Positions 20,797 to 29,879 of a DNA stretch of 64,000 bases are shown one piece after another. The notes below the pieces were generated by a model, which ran no database searches, was not told the origin of the DNA, and worked only from the letters and a program-made list of their open reading frames with translations. The stretch comes from an uncultured Caulobacteraceae bacterium. GTDB taxonomy: Bacteria; Pseudomonadota; Alphaproteobacteria; Caulobacterales; TH1-2. Location: positions 1 through 64,000 of the forward strand of contig CALBST010000452.1 in the NCBI GenBank assembly GCA_937967425.1, given 5' to 3'. How positions within the stretch are numbered: the first letter of the stretch is position 1; each line of letters begins with the position of its first letter. The translations under genes were made by a program, and so were the position numbers.

Positions 20797-22812
20797 ATGC
20801 AATTGGGCAGACCGGCATTCGCAATCATCGGCGCGGCTCTCGTCGCAATCGTCGGCGCGTGGGCCGCCACGCAGATGCTGGCGGCGCGCTTCGATCACCA
20901 GGCCGCGCTCGGACGGCGCGTCGCAATCGCCGGACAGCCCGTCTATCAGCCCCTCGCCATTATCGGCTGGTCCAAGCGCTGGTCCGAGGCCTATCCGCGC
21001 ACCTTCGCCATCCCGAAATTCATTTTCATGCTCGCGCTGTTGGGCGCCGGCCTCGTGCTGCTCCTGGCCCTGCGCCCCATGCGCCCGCACCAGGGCCTGT
21101 TCGGCGCCAAAGCCTGGGGCGATGCGACCGACGCCCGCGACGCGGGCCTCCTCGCCGAAAACGGCATCGTCGTCGGCAAGCTGAAAAACGAAATCCTCGC
21201 CTATGACGGCCCGCACCACGTCCTGCTCACCGGCGGCACGCGCTCGGGCAAGACGCGCGGCTCGGTCGTCCCCACCCTGCTGGCCTGCCCGCATTCGGTG
21301 CTGGCGCTCGATCTCAAGGGCGAATTGTTCGCCGGCGACGGCCGCGTCGATTTCCCCGGCACGTCCGGCTGGCGCGCCCAGCTCGGTCCCGTCTTTCGGT
21401 TCGCGCCGGCCGATGCGTCCTCCGACCGGCTCAACATCCTCGACACCATCCGGCCGGGCTCACAGGAAGTCCGCGATGTCCAGAACATCGTCGAGCTGAT
21501 CGCCGACCCTTATGGCGACGGCCGCTTCCAGGAATTCTGGGACCGGGCCGGCAAGCAGATCCTGGTCGGCCTCATTCTCCACGTCGCCTATGCCGAACCG
21601 CCCGAGCGCAAGACGCTCGCGCGCGTGTTCGAACTGCTGGCGCGGTTCGACGACACGGTGAAGTTGATGGAGGCGAGCTTCCATCGCCCCAATGCCGAAA
21701 CCGGCGAGCCTGAAACCCACCCCGAAGTCCGCCGCGCCGCACAATCCTACGCTGCTTATCACGACAAGCTGCGCGCCGGCATCAAGGCGACAGCGGAATC
21801 CTATCTTGGCGTGTTTGCCGATCCGCTGGTTCAGCGCAACACCGCCTGCTCCACGTTCCACATCTCGGATCTGATGTGCGCCGACAAACCGGCGACGCTC
21901 TATCTCTCCTGGCCGCCCAATGACGCCAAGCGCGTCAAGCCGGTCATACGCCTGGTGTTCGGCACGATCCTGCGCGTGCTGATGGAGCATCAGGAATACG
22001 CCGCCGACGGGCGCACCAAGAAACGTGCGCTGCTGCTCCTGCTCGATGAATTTCCCCAGCTCGGGAAGCTCGATCTGTTCGAGCAGAGCATGGGCGCGAT
22101 GGCGGGCTATGGGCTCAAATCCTTCCTGGTCACGCAATCGCTGCATCAAGTGACGCAAGCCTACGGGCGCTTCCACACCATTCTCGATAATTGCCATATC
22201 GTCACCAGTTTCGCGGCCACCGACGTCGAAACCGCCGAGACGATCTCGAAACTCGCCGGCGACATATACGAGATGCGCCCGCAGGAAACCTGGTCCGGTC
22301 GACGCCAGATTCTCGGCCTCGATCATCGCGCGATCACCTACCGAGAAGAACGCCGCCCGATCCTGCTGCCTTCGGAAGTGCGCCGCCTGTCCGAGCGCGA
22401 GGAACTGATCTTCGTCACCGGCGCAAAGCCGCTGCGGGCGCAAAAGCTCCGCTACGACGAAGAGCCGATCTTCCGCGCGCGCCTGTTTCCAACGCCCGAG
22501 CTAGAAGCGCGCGCGCCTCTGGCCTCGCCCTGGGCGGGGATGCGCTCGCTGGGCGTCGCCGCGCCGCCACAGAAATCGGCGCCGCAACCGCCGCCTCCGC
22601 CTTCCCCCTCCCGGCGTCCTGCGCACACGCGCGGCGGCGGCGGCGCGGGACAAGGCGACCTCATGAAGCTGATGGAGACGTCGCCCGGCGAGCGCGAACA
22701 GAGCGCCGCGCCATCATCGTCGCCGCCGCCCGCGCCGCCGAGCAATCAGCGCCGGTTCGGTCTCATGGACGAGGCCACGCCCCCAGACGCGCCGGGGAGC
22801 GAACGCCCATGA
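20797..22812 (+). CDS. traG: TraG/VirD4 coupling protein
   Basis: A 671-residue type IV coupling protein that links the relaxosome to the mating channel. Two N-terminal membrane segments (about residues 6-28 and 74-95) precede the ATPase domain with Walker A GGTRSGKTRG (~146-155), LALDLKGELF, and Walker B LLLLLDEFPQLGKL; VTQSLHQVTQAYG follows. The last ~100 residues are Pro/Ser-rich. It opens the transfer operon and overlaps the copG-like gene by 4 bases. GGGCGGGA lies a few bases upstream of the ATG. Confidence 0.95.
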   Translation: MQLGRPAFAIIGAALVAIVGAWAATQMLAARFDHQAALGRRVAIAGQPVYQPLAIIGWSKRWSEAYPRTFAIPKFIFMLALLGAGLVLLLALRPMRPHQGLFGAKAWGDATDARDAGLLAENGIVVGKLKNEILAYDGPHHVLLTGGTRSGKTRGSVVPTLLACPHSVLALDLKGELFAGDGRVDFPGTSGWRAQLGPVFRFAPADASSDRLNILDTIRPGSQEVRDVQNIVELIADPYGDGRFQEFWDRAGKQILVGLILHVAYAEPPERKTLARVFELLARFDDTVKLMEASFHRPNAETGEPETHPEVRRAAQSYAAYHDKLRAGIKATAESYLGVFADPLVQRNTACSTFHISDLMCADKPATLYLSWPPNDAKRVKPVIRLVFGTILRVLMEHQEYAADGRTKKRALLLLLDEFPQLGKLDLFEQSMGAMAGYGLKSFLVTQSLHQVTQAYGRFHTILDNCHIVTSFAATDVETAETISKLAGDIYEMRPQETWSGRRQILGLDHRAITYREERRPILLPSEVRRLSEREELIFVTGAKPLRAQKLRYDEEPIFRARLFPTPELEARAPLASPWAGMRSLGVAAPPQKSAPQPPPPPSPSRRPAHTRGGGGAGQGDLMKLMETSPGEREQSAAPSSSPPPAPPSNQRRFGLMDEATPPDAPGSERP

Positions 22813-23255
22813 GCGCGCGGAAGAAGAAGCTCACGATCTACCTTGAGCCGGATCTGGCGCGCGCGCTCGACGTCGATGCACGGCTGCGTGGCCTGCCGAC
22901 GACGCGCGCGGCGGCCGACGCCATGCGCCGCATCTATCTCGATGAGACCGATCCGGCCGTGGCCGACACGGTGAAGATGCGTCTCGACCGCGTGGAGAAA
23001 CGGGAGGTCGTCCGCGCGCGCGAAATCGCCATCATCAAGGAAGCATTGCTGCTGTTCGTGCGGGTGTGGCTCGAACATACCCCGCCGCCGGATGAAGAAA
23101 CCCACGACGCAATTCATGCAACGGCCGAACGGCGTTTCCATTCCTACCTCGACCTCCTGGCCGAAAGCCTCCAGCCCGGCGGCCAGCTCTTCGCGGAAGC
23201 CCCGCACGGACGCCAGCCCGCGCCCGCCGGCGAACCGGCCGAGGCGGGGCCATGA
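22809..23255 (+). CDS. CopG-like ribbon-helix-helix protein
   Basis: A 148-residue protein. The start KKKLTIYLEPDLARALDVDARLRGLPTT followed by AAADAMRR fits a ribbon-helix-helix DNA-binding domain. The rest is helical, includes a hydrophobic stretch (IIKEALLLFVRVWLEHTPPP), and may mediate oligomerisation. A CopG-like gene between traG and trbB is a recurrent arrangement in these transfer operons, and it may regulate them. It overlaps traG and trbB by 4 bases each. Confidence 0.82.
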   Translation: MSARKKKLTIYLEPDLARALDVDARLRGLPTTRAAADAMRRIYLDETDPAVADTVKMRLDRVEKREVVRAREIAIIKEALLLFVRVWLEHTPPPDEETHDAIHATAERRFHSYLDLLAESLQPGGQLFAEAPHGRQPAPAGEPAEAGP

Positions 23256-24262
23256 AAACCGCCCTCCCCGCCCGCGCGCCTTCCGGCCAGCTCGTCGCCG
23301 AGCGTCGCCTCGCTGCGCTCGCGCGCGCCATGGGTCCGGCCATAGCCGACGCGCTGGCGCAGGACGATGTAGTCGAAGCTTTGGTCAACGCCGACGGGCG
23401 CCTCCGTCTCGACCGCATCGGCCGCGGCGTCGAGGAAACCACGACGCACCTTAGCGTCGCCGAACGCGACACGGCGATCCGTCTGCTGGCGGCGGAAGCG
23501 CATGAGATCGTCACGCCGGATCGGCCCTGCCTGTCCGCGACGCTGCCCGGTTCCGGCGCGCGCGTTCAGGCGATGATCCCGCCGATCGTGCCGGCGCCGA
23601 TCCTGGCGATCCGCAAGAAGCCGACGCGCATCTTCTCGCTTGGCGACTATGTGCGCGACGGGATCGCCACGCCTGAACAGGCGGCGCTGTTGCGCCAGGC
23701 GATCGCGCAGCGCCGTAACATCGTGATCGCCGGCGGGACGGGTTCGGGCAAGACCACGCTCATCAACGCGCTGCTGGCCGAGCCCGAGTTTCAGACGGCG
23801 CGCATCATCATCCTTGAGGACACCGCCGAGCTGCAATGCGCCGCGCCCGACGTGGTGCAGCTTCTCACCAAGCGCGCCGCGCCCGTCATCGCCATGCGCG
23901 ACCTGGTGCAGATGACCATGCGCCTGCGCCCCGACCGCATCATTGTCGGCGAAGTGCGCGACGCAGCCGCGCTTGAAACGCTGAAATCCTGGAACACAGG
24001 CCATCCCGGCGGCGCCCTCACCATTCACGCCAATTCGGCCGCCGACGCGCTGCTGCGCCTTGAAGATCTCTGTCTCGAAGCGGGCCTCGCCGCGCCGCAG
24101 CGCCTGATCGGTTCGGCGGTCGATGTGGTCGTGTTCATCGCCCGCGCCGAAAGCGGCCGGCGCATCGAGGACATCGTCAATGTGCGCGGCTTCGCCGACG
24201 GCGCCTACCGCCTCGACCGCGATCCTCTTCCCCGCTTCCCCCAAACGAGCGCCGCCCCATGA
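23252..24262 (+). CDS. trbB: TrbB, VirB11-type transfer ATPase
   Basis: A 336-residue cytoplasmic hexameric ATPase that powers pilus assembly and substrate transfer. Walker A GGTGSGKTTL (about residues 161-170), IILEDTAELQ, the MRLRPDRIIVGEVRD Walker B region and NTGHPGGALTIHANSA histidine box are all intact. The length matches the family. It overlaps the gene on either side by 4 bases if trbC starts at 24259. Confidence 0.95.
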   Translation: MKTALPARAPSGQLVAERRLAALARAMGPAIADALAQDDVVEALVNADGRLRLDRIGRGVEETTTHLSVAERDTAIRLLAAEAHEIVTPDRPCLSATLPGSGARVQAMIPPIVPAPILAIRKKPTRIFSLGDYVRDGIATPEQAALLRQAIAQRRNIVIAGGTGSGKTTLINALLAEPEFQTARIIILEDTAELQCAAPDVVQLLTKRAAPVIAMRDLVQMTMRLRPDRIIVGEVRDAAALETLKSWNTGHPGGALTIHANSAADALLRLEDLCLEAGLAAPQRLIGSAVDVVVFIARAESGRRIEDIVNVRGFADGAYRLDRDPLPRFPQTSAAP

Positions 24263-24318
24263 CGCCCGTTCGATCCACCCCCAAGCAACCCACCCCCAAG
24301 CAACAAGGAGATTCTGTC

Positions 24319-24642
24319 ATGTCCAAACTTTCGCTCGAGCGCTTCGCCCGCGCCGTCGCCATCGCGGCGTTGACGCTCGCGGCCGCGGCGCCGGCGCACG
24401 CTTCCGGTTCGGGTATGCCGTGGGAAGGCCCGCTGCAACAAATCGTCGATTCCGTCACCGGCCCGGTGGCGATGGCCGCCGGCGTCATCGCCATCGTCGT
24501 GTGCGGCATCGCCATGATCTTCAGCGAAGGCGGCGGCGGTCTGCGCCGGCTCGCCACGGTGGGCCTCGGCCTCGCCATCATGTTCGCGGCCGCATCTTTC
24601 TTCCTCGATTTTTTCGGCTTCGCCGGCGGCGCGACGATCTGA
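24319..24642 (+). CDS. trbC: TrbC, pilin-type subunit
   Basis: A 107-residue VirB2-like prepilin: signal peptide ending near AAAAPAHA, then two hydrophobic segments (VAMAAGVIAIVVCGIAMIF and LATVGLGLAIMFAAASFFL). TraF at 4410 is its likely maturation peptidase. I start at ATG 24319 because AAGGAG lies 9 bases upstream; an in-frame ATG at 24259 overlaps trbB but the extra residues contain a PTPKQ duplication caused by a perfect 15-base tandem repeat (24275-24304) and look non-coding. Confidence 0.9.
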   Translation: MSKLSLERFARAVAIAALTLAAAAPAHASGSGMPWEGPLQQIVDSVTGPVAMAAGVIAIVVCGIAMIFSEGGGGLRRLATVGLGLAIMFAAASFFLDFFGFAGGATI

Positions 24643-24671
24643 GCCGCGCCCTGTCCTGACGGAGCCGACCC

Positions 24672-24935
24672 ATGCTCGAAGAACCTGAAGGCTATCGCAT
24701 TCCATTGCGCACGTCGCTGACGCGCCCGCTGCTCATCATGGGCGTGCCGCGCACCTTCGCCATCCTCAACGGCACGATCGCGGCCGCGATCGTGCTCGGG
24801 CTTCAGCAGCCGCTGATCGGCGTGCCGCTCTGGATAGTGGTGCAGGCCATCGCCGCCTATGCGAGCGCCCGCGATCCCTGGTTTCTCGACACATGGCCGC
24901 GCGCCATGGCCAAGCCCTCCTATTTCGGAATCTGA
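24672..24935 (+). CDS. trbD: TrbD, VirB3-like membrane protein
   Basis: An 87-residue inner-membrane protein of the VirB3 type: IPLRTSLTRPLLIMGVPR precedes two closely spaced hydrophobic segments (FAILNGTIAAAIVLGL and LWIVVQAIAAYA), ending in RDPWFLDTWPRAM. It works with TrbE in pilus assembly. The start is close behind trbC and the stop is 6 bases before trbE. Confidence 0.92.
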   Translation: MLEEPEGYRIPLRTSLTRPLLIMGVPRTFAILNGTIAAAIVLGLQQPLIGVPLWIVVQAIAAYASARDPWFLDTWPRAMAKPSYFGI

Positions 24936-24940
24936 CGCTC

Positions 24941-27415
24941 ATGATGGATCTGCGCCCCTATCGCCAAACCGAAGCGCGGCTCGCCGATTGGCTCACCTGG
25001 GCTGCATTGATCGGGCCCGGAATTGTGCTCAACAAGGACGGGTCGTTCCAGCGCACGCTGAAATTCCGCGGCCCGGACCTCGATTCCTCGACGCCCTCTG
25101 AATTGATGGGCGCTAGCGCGCGGCTCGACAATGCGCTCAAGCGTTTCGGCTCGGGCTGGTGCCTGCATGTCGAGGCGCGCCGGGAGGAGACGAAAGCTTA
25201 CCCCCAAAGCGATTGGCCCGAAGCGCTGTCATGGCTGATCGACGCCGAACGCGCCCAAGCCTTCGCGTCGGCCGGCGGGCGCTTCGAGTCGCATTATTTT
25301 CTGACGCTGACCTGGCTGCCGCCGACCGAGCGCGCCGGGACGCTGGAAGCCATGCTGTTCGAATCCGGCGCCGGCAAGAAAGCGGCGGTCGATTACAAAG
25401 GCGTTCTGCAAAGCTTCCTGGACGAAACCGAGAGCTTCAAGAATCTCCTGAAAGACGTCATGGCCGAGGTCCGCTTCCTCGATGACGAGGAGACGCTCAC
25501 TTACCTCCATGCTTGCATCTCGGATCGCCCGCATCGCGTCGCCCGCCCCGAGACGCCGTTCTATCTGGACGAACTCGTCGCCGACACGCCGCTGCTCGGC
25601 GGCGTCGCGCCCATGCTGGGCGCGTTGCATCTCAAAGTGCTTTCGGTTCGCTCCTATGTGAGCGCGACCGAACCCGGCCTGCTCGATGCGCTCAACCGGC
25701 TGGGCGTCCCCTATCGCTGGGTCACGCGCATCCTGCCGATGGACCGCGAGGACGCCCGCCGCAATGTCGAACGCATCCGCACGCGCTGGTTCGCCATGCG
25801 CAAAGGCATGGGCGCCTTCGTGCGCGAGGCGCTGACCCGCGAGGAAACGGTTCTGCTCGACAATAACGCGACCGCCCAGGCCGAGGACGCCGACGCCGCG
25901 CTCCAGGAGATCAACGGCGAAGCGGCGGGCGCGGCCTACGTGACGCTCACGATCACCGTCGCGGACGCCGACGAAGCGGTCGCGCTCGAACGCATCCGCC
26001 AGATCCGCCAGGTCGCAGACGGGCTGGGCTTCGTCACGGTGTTGGAAAACATCAACACCGTCGAAGCCTGGCTCGGCTCGCTTCCCGGCCAGCCCTATTC
26101 CGATCTGCGCCGCCCGATCATCCTCACCCCCAATCTCGCTCATCTCCTGCCGCTCTCGGCGGTGTGGGCGGGAGAAGAAACCAACCGCCACCTCAACGCA
26201 CCGCCCCTGCTCGTCGCGGCCACCGACGGCGCCACGCCGTTCCGGCTCAATCTGCATCACGGCGATGTCGGGCATTCACTGATCGTCGGTCCGACCGGCG
26301 CCGGAAAATCCGTGCTGATGGGCCTGCTGGCCGCGCAATGGCGCCGTTACGAACGCTCGCAAGTGATCGTGTTCGACGCCGGCCGCTCAAGCCGCGCGCT
26401 CACGCTCGGCCTCGGCGGAAAATTCCTCGACCTCTTGGCGGAGGACGAAGGCGGTGATCTGGCGCTGCAACCGCTCGGACGCATCGAGGATCTCGGCGAA
26501 CGCGCCTGGGCGCGCGACTGGCTCATGGCCCTTTTGGACCGCGCCCAGGTCAAGCTCGAACCGGCGCGCAAAGACGAACTCTGGCGCGCGCTTGGCGTGC
26601 TGGCGCAGCGCCCCCGATCGGAGCGCACCCTCTCGGTGTTTTCCGGCCTGGTGCAAGACGCCGAAATTCGCCTCGCCATCGAGCCGTTCACCCATAACGG
26701 CCCCTGGGGGCGGCTGCTCGACGCCGACGAAGCGCGGCTCGACGACGCGTCCGTGCTGGCGTTCGAGATGGGCGAGTTGATGTCGCGCCCCGATGCCCTT
26801 GCCGCGATCCTGCCCTGCCTCGTCCATGCGCTCGAAGCGCGCTTCGACGGCCGCCCTACTCTACTTGTGCTCGATGAAGCCTGGGCCTATCTGCGCGACT
26901 CGCATTTCGCCAGCCAAATCCAAGCCTGGCTCAAGACGCTGCGCAAACGCAACGTCGCCGTCGTGTTTGCGACGCAGGAATTGGCCGACGTAGAGACGAG
27001 TTCCATCGCGGCCACGATCTTCGAAGCCTGCCCAACGAGGATTTACCTCGCCAACGACCGCGCGCGCGAGCCGCGCACGCGCGCCTTCTACGAAGGTTTG
27101 GGCCTCAATCGCCGTCAGGTCGCGCTGATCGCCGAAGCGGTTCCGAAGCGCGACTATTATTTCCAGACCCGCGCCGGCGCGCGGCGCATCGACCTGGCGC
27201 TCGGGCCTGCGGCGCTGGCCTTTCTCGGCGCTTCCACGCCGGAGGACCAGGCCGCCATCGACCGCGTGCTCGCCGCGTGCGGCGCAGAAGCGTTCGCGCG
27301 CGCCTGGCTCGACCACAAGGGCCTTTCCGAAGCGGCGCGCGCGCTTCAGCGCTTCGACAGGGCCGCGCACCCCGCCCAGCCCGCGCCTTCGTCTCTCGTT
27401 CCGGCTCAAATCTGA
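24941..27415 (+). CDS. trbE: TrbE, VirB4-type transfer ATPase
   Basis: An 824-residue ATPase, the largest motor of the mating channel. Walker A GPTGAGKSV lies at about residue 450; LVLDEAWAYL is Walker B, and VVFATQELADVETS follows. N-terminal residues match the VirB4 N-domain (LADWLTWAALIGPGIVLNKDGSFQRTL). I start at ATG 24941 (or 24944); the frame begins earlier, inside trbD, without a ribosome-binding site. Confidence 0.95.
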   Translation: MMDLRPYRQTEARLADWLTWAALIGPGIVLNKDGSFQRTLKFRGPDLDSSTPSELMGASARLDNALKRFGSGWCLHVEARREETKAYPQSDWPEALSWLIDAERAQAFASAGGRFESHYFLTLTWLPPTERAGTLEAMLFESGAGKKAAVDYKGVLQSFLDETESFKNLLKDVMAEVRFLDDEETLTYLHACISDRPHRVARPETPFYLDELVADTPLLGGVAPMLGALHLKVLSVRSYVSATEPGLLDALNRLGVPYRWVTRILPMDREDARRNVERIRTRWFAMRKGMGAFVREALTREETVLLDNNATAQAEDADAALQEINGEAAGAAYVTLTITVADADEAVALERIRQIRQVADGLGFVTVLENINTVEAWLGSLPGQPYSDLRRPIILTPNLAHLLPLSAVWAGEETNRHLNAPPLLVAATDGATPFRLNLHHGDVGHSLIVGPTGAGKSVLMGLLAAQWRRYERSQVIVFDAGRSSRALTLGLGGKFLDLLAEDEGGDLALQPLGRIEDLGERAWARDWLMALLDRAQVKLEPARKDELWRALGVLAQRPRSERTLSVFSGLVQDAEIRLAIEPFTHNGPWGRLLDADEARLDDASVLAFEMGELMSRPDALAAILPCLVHALEARFDGRPTLLVLDEAWAYLRDSHFASQIQAWLKTLRKRNVAVVFATQELADVETSSIAATIFEACPTRIYLANDRAREPRTRAFYEGLGLNRRQVALIAEAVPKRDYYFQTRAGARRIDLALGPAALAFLGASTPEDQAAIDRVLAACGAEAFARAWLDHKGLSEAARALQRFDRAAHPAQPAPSSLVPAQI

Positions 27416-27425
27416 GGAGAATCCC

Positions 27426-28151
27426 ATGCGCCGACCTGTTTGCTCCATCCTTGCGGCTTCTTTGCTGGCGTCTGGCGCATTGATCGCGCTACCGTTTGCG
27501 CCCGACGCGCACGCGCAGCGCATCGTCTATGATCCGACCAATTACGCGCAGAACGTCCTCCAGGCCGCGCGCGCGCTGCAACAGGTCAACAACCAGATCA
27601 CCAGCCTCGCCAATGAGGCGCGGATGCTGGCCTCGCTCAATCTCCAGCTCGCGCCGGAACTGACGCAATCTATTCAGGCCGCGCGGAATCTGTTCGAGCA
27701 GGCGCGCGGCATCCGCCAGAACCTCGACACCATCGTCGCGGACATGCGCCATCTCTATCCCGAGGATCTGAGCCAATTCGATCTCGACGGTCTGCTGGCG
27801 CAATCCGACCGCTGGCTGGCGGAAAGCCGCGCCGGCATGGAGACGTTGATGCAGGCGAGCGCCGGCGGGGTCGAACGGCTGGGCGAAGCGCAGACCAATA
27901 TGAATCGCGCGCTCCAGGCCAGCGCCAGCGCGAGCGGTCAGACCGCGGCCGTCCAGGCGTCGACGCAGGCGATCGGCGTGCTCTCCGCGCAGCTCGCCGA
28001 GCTTCAGGCGCTGCAAGCCGCCCAGGCGCGCGCGCTCGCGGCCGAACGCCTGGAGCAGATCGCGCGCGAGGAACGTGCGCGTGAAATCCGCCGCCGGGCC
28101 TTTCCGACCGAATCGCCGGCTGCGTCCCAGCCCGCCACACCGCGCTTCTAA
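27426..28151 (+). CDS. trbJ: TrbJ, VirB5-like protein
   Basis: A 241-residue periplasmic protein with a signal peptide (cleavage near DAHA-QRIVYD). The mature part begins VYDPTNYAQNVLQAARALQQVNNQI, the TrbJ/VirB5 signature, and is almost wholly helical. It is a minor pilus or adhesion component. A trbK entry-exclusion gene, which follows trbJ in several related operons, is not seen: only 12 bases separate trbJ from trbL. Confidence 0.92.
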   Translation: MRRPVCSILAASLLASGALIALPFAPDAHAQRIVYDPTNYAQNVLQAARALQQVNNQITSLANEARMLASLNLQLAPELTQSIQAARNLFEQARGIRQNLDTIVADMRHLYPEDLSQFDLDGLLAQSDRWLAESRAGMETLMQASAGGVERLGEAQTNMNRALQASASASGQTAAVQASTQAIGVLSAQLAELQALQAAQARALAAERLEQIAREERAREIRRRAFPTESPAASQPATPRF

Positions 28152-28163
28152 CGGTCCGGGTCC

Positions 28164-29159
28164 ATGAACGCCGACGTCAATTCCTTCCTCGAACGCTTTC
28201 TGAGCCTGGCCGACGCCGGGTTCGGGATCATTCAGGGCGACGTCGTGTTCGTCCTGAACGCGCTCATCGTCATCTCGGTGACGCTGGCGGGCGCGATGTG
28301 GGCGTTGAAGGGCGAGGCGCCGGTGGCACCCTTCTTCCGCAAGGTCATTTTTGTCGGGTTTTTTGCGTTCCTGGTGAACAATTGGAATTTCCTCGCCGGG
28401 ACCATCAACCGCACCGGCGCGATGCTCGGCCTCAAGGCCGGCGGCGGCGGCATGACGCTCGCGCAATTGCATGACCCCGCCTCCATCGCCGGTCACGGCA
28501 AGAGCCTGTTCGGCCGCGTCATGAACATGGGCGACGGCATGAACATCTTCACCGATTTCCTGCCGTTGGCGACGATCCTGATCGCCGGACTTATCATCCT
28601 GCTCGCCTTCTTCGTCTTGGCGTTGCAGATTTTCGTTCAGTTAATCGCTTTCAAACTGGGCTCACTGGCTGCGTTCGTCGCGATTCCTTGGGGTGTTTTT
28701 TCGGGAACGGCGTGGGTGGCGGAACGCCCGCTCGGCTGGGTGGCGGGCTCGGCGGTGCGGCTTTTTCTGCTCGCCTTCGTCGCCAGCGTCGCAATCACTT
28801 ACATCGCCACGCTGCCGCCAACGATGACGCTCGACAATGGCGGCGCGCTCGATGTGCTCTTGTTCGGGCTCACCATTCTGTCGCTGTCTTGGCTGGCGCC
28901 GATGCTGGCCAGCGAAGTCATGCAGGGCAACCCGAGCCTGTCTGCGGCGCAGCCGGTCCAGGGCGCCGTCGGCACGCTGATGAGCACCATGATCTTGGCG
29001 CGCACGATGTCGGGCGGCGCACGCAGAGCGCCTTCGCGTCGCGGTTCGGGCGCCGCCGCCGGCGGTGCGGGCGGCGCTCCCCCTGCGCGCGGCGCGTCGA
29101 ACGCTGCGCCCCCTCCTCCACCAAATTACGGCGCCATGCAGCCGCGCCCGAGACGCTGA
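28164..29159 (+). CDS. trbL: TrbL, VirB6-like membrane protein
   Basis: A 331-residue polytopic inner-membrane protein with about six hydrophobic segments, including VVFVLNALIVISVTLAGAMW and TILIAGLIILLAFFVLALQI. The C-terminal ~60 residues are Ala/Gly/Pro-rich and presumably flexible. TrbL is part of the channel through which DNA crosses the inner membrane. Confidence 0.93.
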   Translation: MNADVNSFLERFLSLADAGFGIIQGDVVFVLNALIVISVTLAGAMWALKGEAPVAPFFRKVIFVGFFAFLVNNWNFLAGTINRTGAMLGLKAGGGGMTLAQLHDPASIAGHGKSLFGRVMNMGDGMNIFTDFLPLATILIAGLIILLAFFVLALQIFVQLIAFKLGSLAAFVAIPWGVFSGTAWVAERPLGWVAGSAVRLFLLAFVASVAITYIATLPPTMTLDNGGALDVLLFGLTILSLSWLAPMLASEVMQGNPSLSAAQPVQGAVGTLMSTMILARTMSGGARRAPSRRGSGAAAGGAGGAPPARGASNAAPPPPPNYGAMQPRPRR

Positions 29160-29171
29160 CGGAGAAAGACC

Positions 29172-29879
29172 ATGCGAGTTCCCTTCATCGATCCACCGCG
29201 CAGCTATGCGCCGCCGCCTGCGGACACGGCCTACGCGCGCGCGCAACAGGCATGGGACCGGCGCATGGGCTCGGCCGTTCAAGCGGCCGTTACCTGGCGC
29301 TGGGTGGCGCTCGGCACGGCCGCGCTCGCTGTGACATTGGCGGCCGGGCTCACCCTGGTCGCACTCCAGAAGCGCACCTTCGTACATGTGGTTGAAGTGA
29401 GCCCGCACGGCTCGGTTCTGAGCGTGCGTCCCGCTGGGGGCGCTTACACGCCGACCAATGCGCAGATCAGCTATTTTCTCGGCCATTTCGTCAGGCTGAT
29501 CCGCGGCGTGCCGACCGACGGGGTGGTGCTGAGGGAAAACTGGCTTGAAGCTTATCGCTTCCTCACGCCGCAGGCGGCGCAGCGCCTCAACGAGATCGCG
29601 CGCGAGGAAGATCCGTTCAGCCTGCTCGGCTCGACCGCCCGCGCGGCGACGATCACCTCGATCGTCCAGCGCTCCGACGACACCTGGCAGGTGAGCTGGA
29701 TTGAGGCGACCCATGGGGCCGGCGGCGGCGCGCGCGCGTCCTATACTGGCCTGTTCAGCATCCGCTTCGAGCCGCCGCGCAATTCAGATGCGCTCGCGCG
29801 CAATCCGCTCGGCCTTTTCATCACTTCGTTTTCCTTCTCGCCGGAAACCCCGGCGACGCCTTCGGGAGCGCGCCGATGA
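29172..29879 (+). CDS. trbF: TrbF, VirB8-like protein
   Basis: A 235-residue bitopic inner-membrane protein. A short cytoplasmic N-terminus, one membrane helix (WVALGTAALAVTLAAGLTLV) and a periplasmic NTF2-like domain with WQVSWIEATHGAGG and YTGLFSIRFEPP. VirB8-type proteins nucleate the channel. The stop overlaps the trbG start by 4 bases. Confidence 0.94.
   Translation: MRVPFIDPPRSYAPPPADTAYARAQQAWDRRMGSAVQAAVTWRWVALGTAALAVTLAAGLTLVALQKRTFVHVVEVSPHGSVLSVRPAGGAYTPTNAQISYFLGHFVRLIRGVPTDGVVLRENWLEAYRFLTPQAAQRLNEIAREEDPFSLLGSTARAATITSIVQRSDDTWQVSWIEATHGAGGGARASYTGLFSIRFEPPRNSDALARNPLGLFITSFSFSPETPATPSGARR

Noticed and set aside
20471..20824. Small frames on both strands in the traG control region
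   Set aside because: They lack ribosome-binding sites and domain patterns and overlap the dyads of a probable promoter region.
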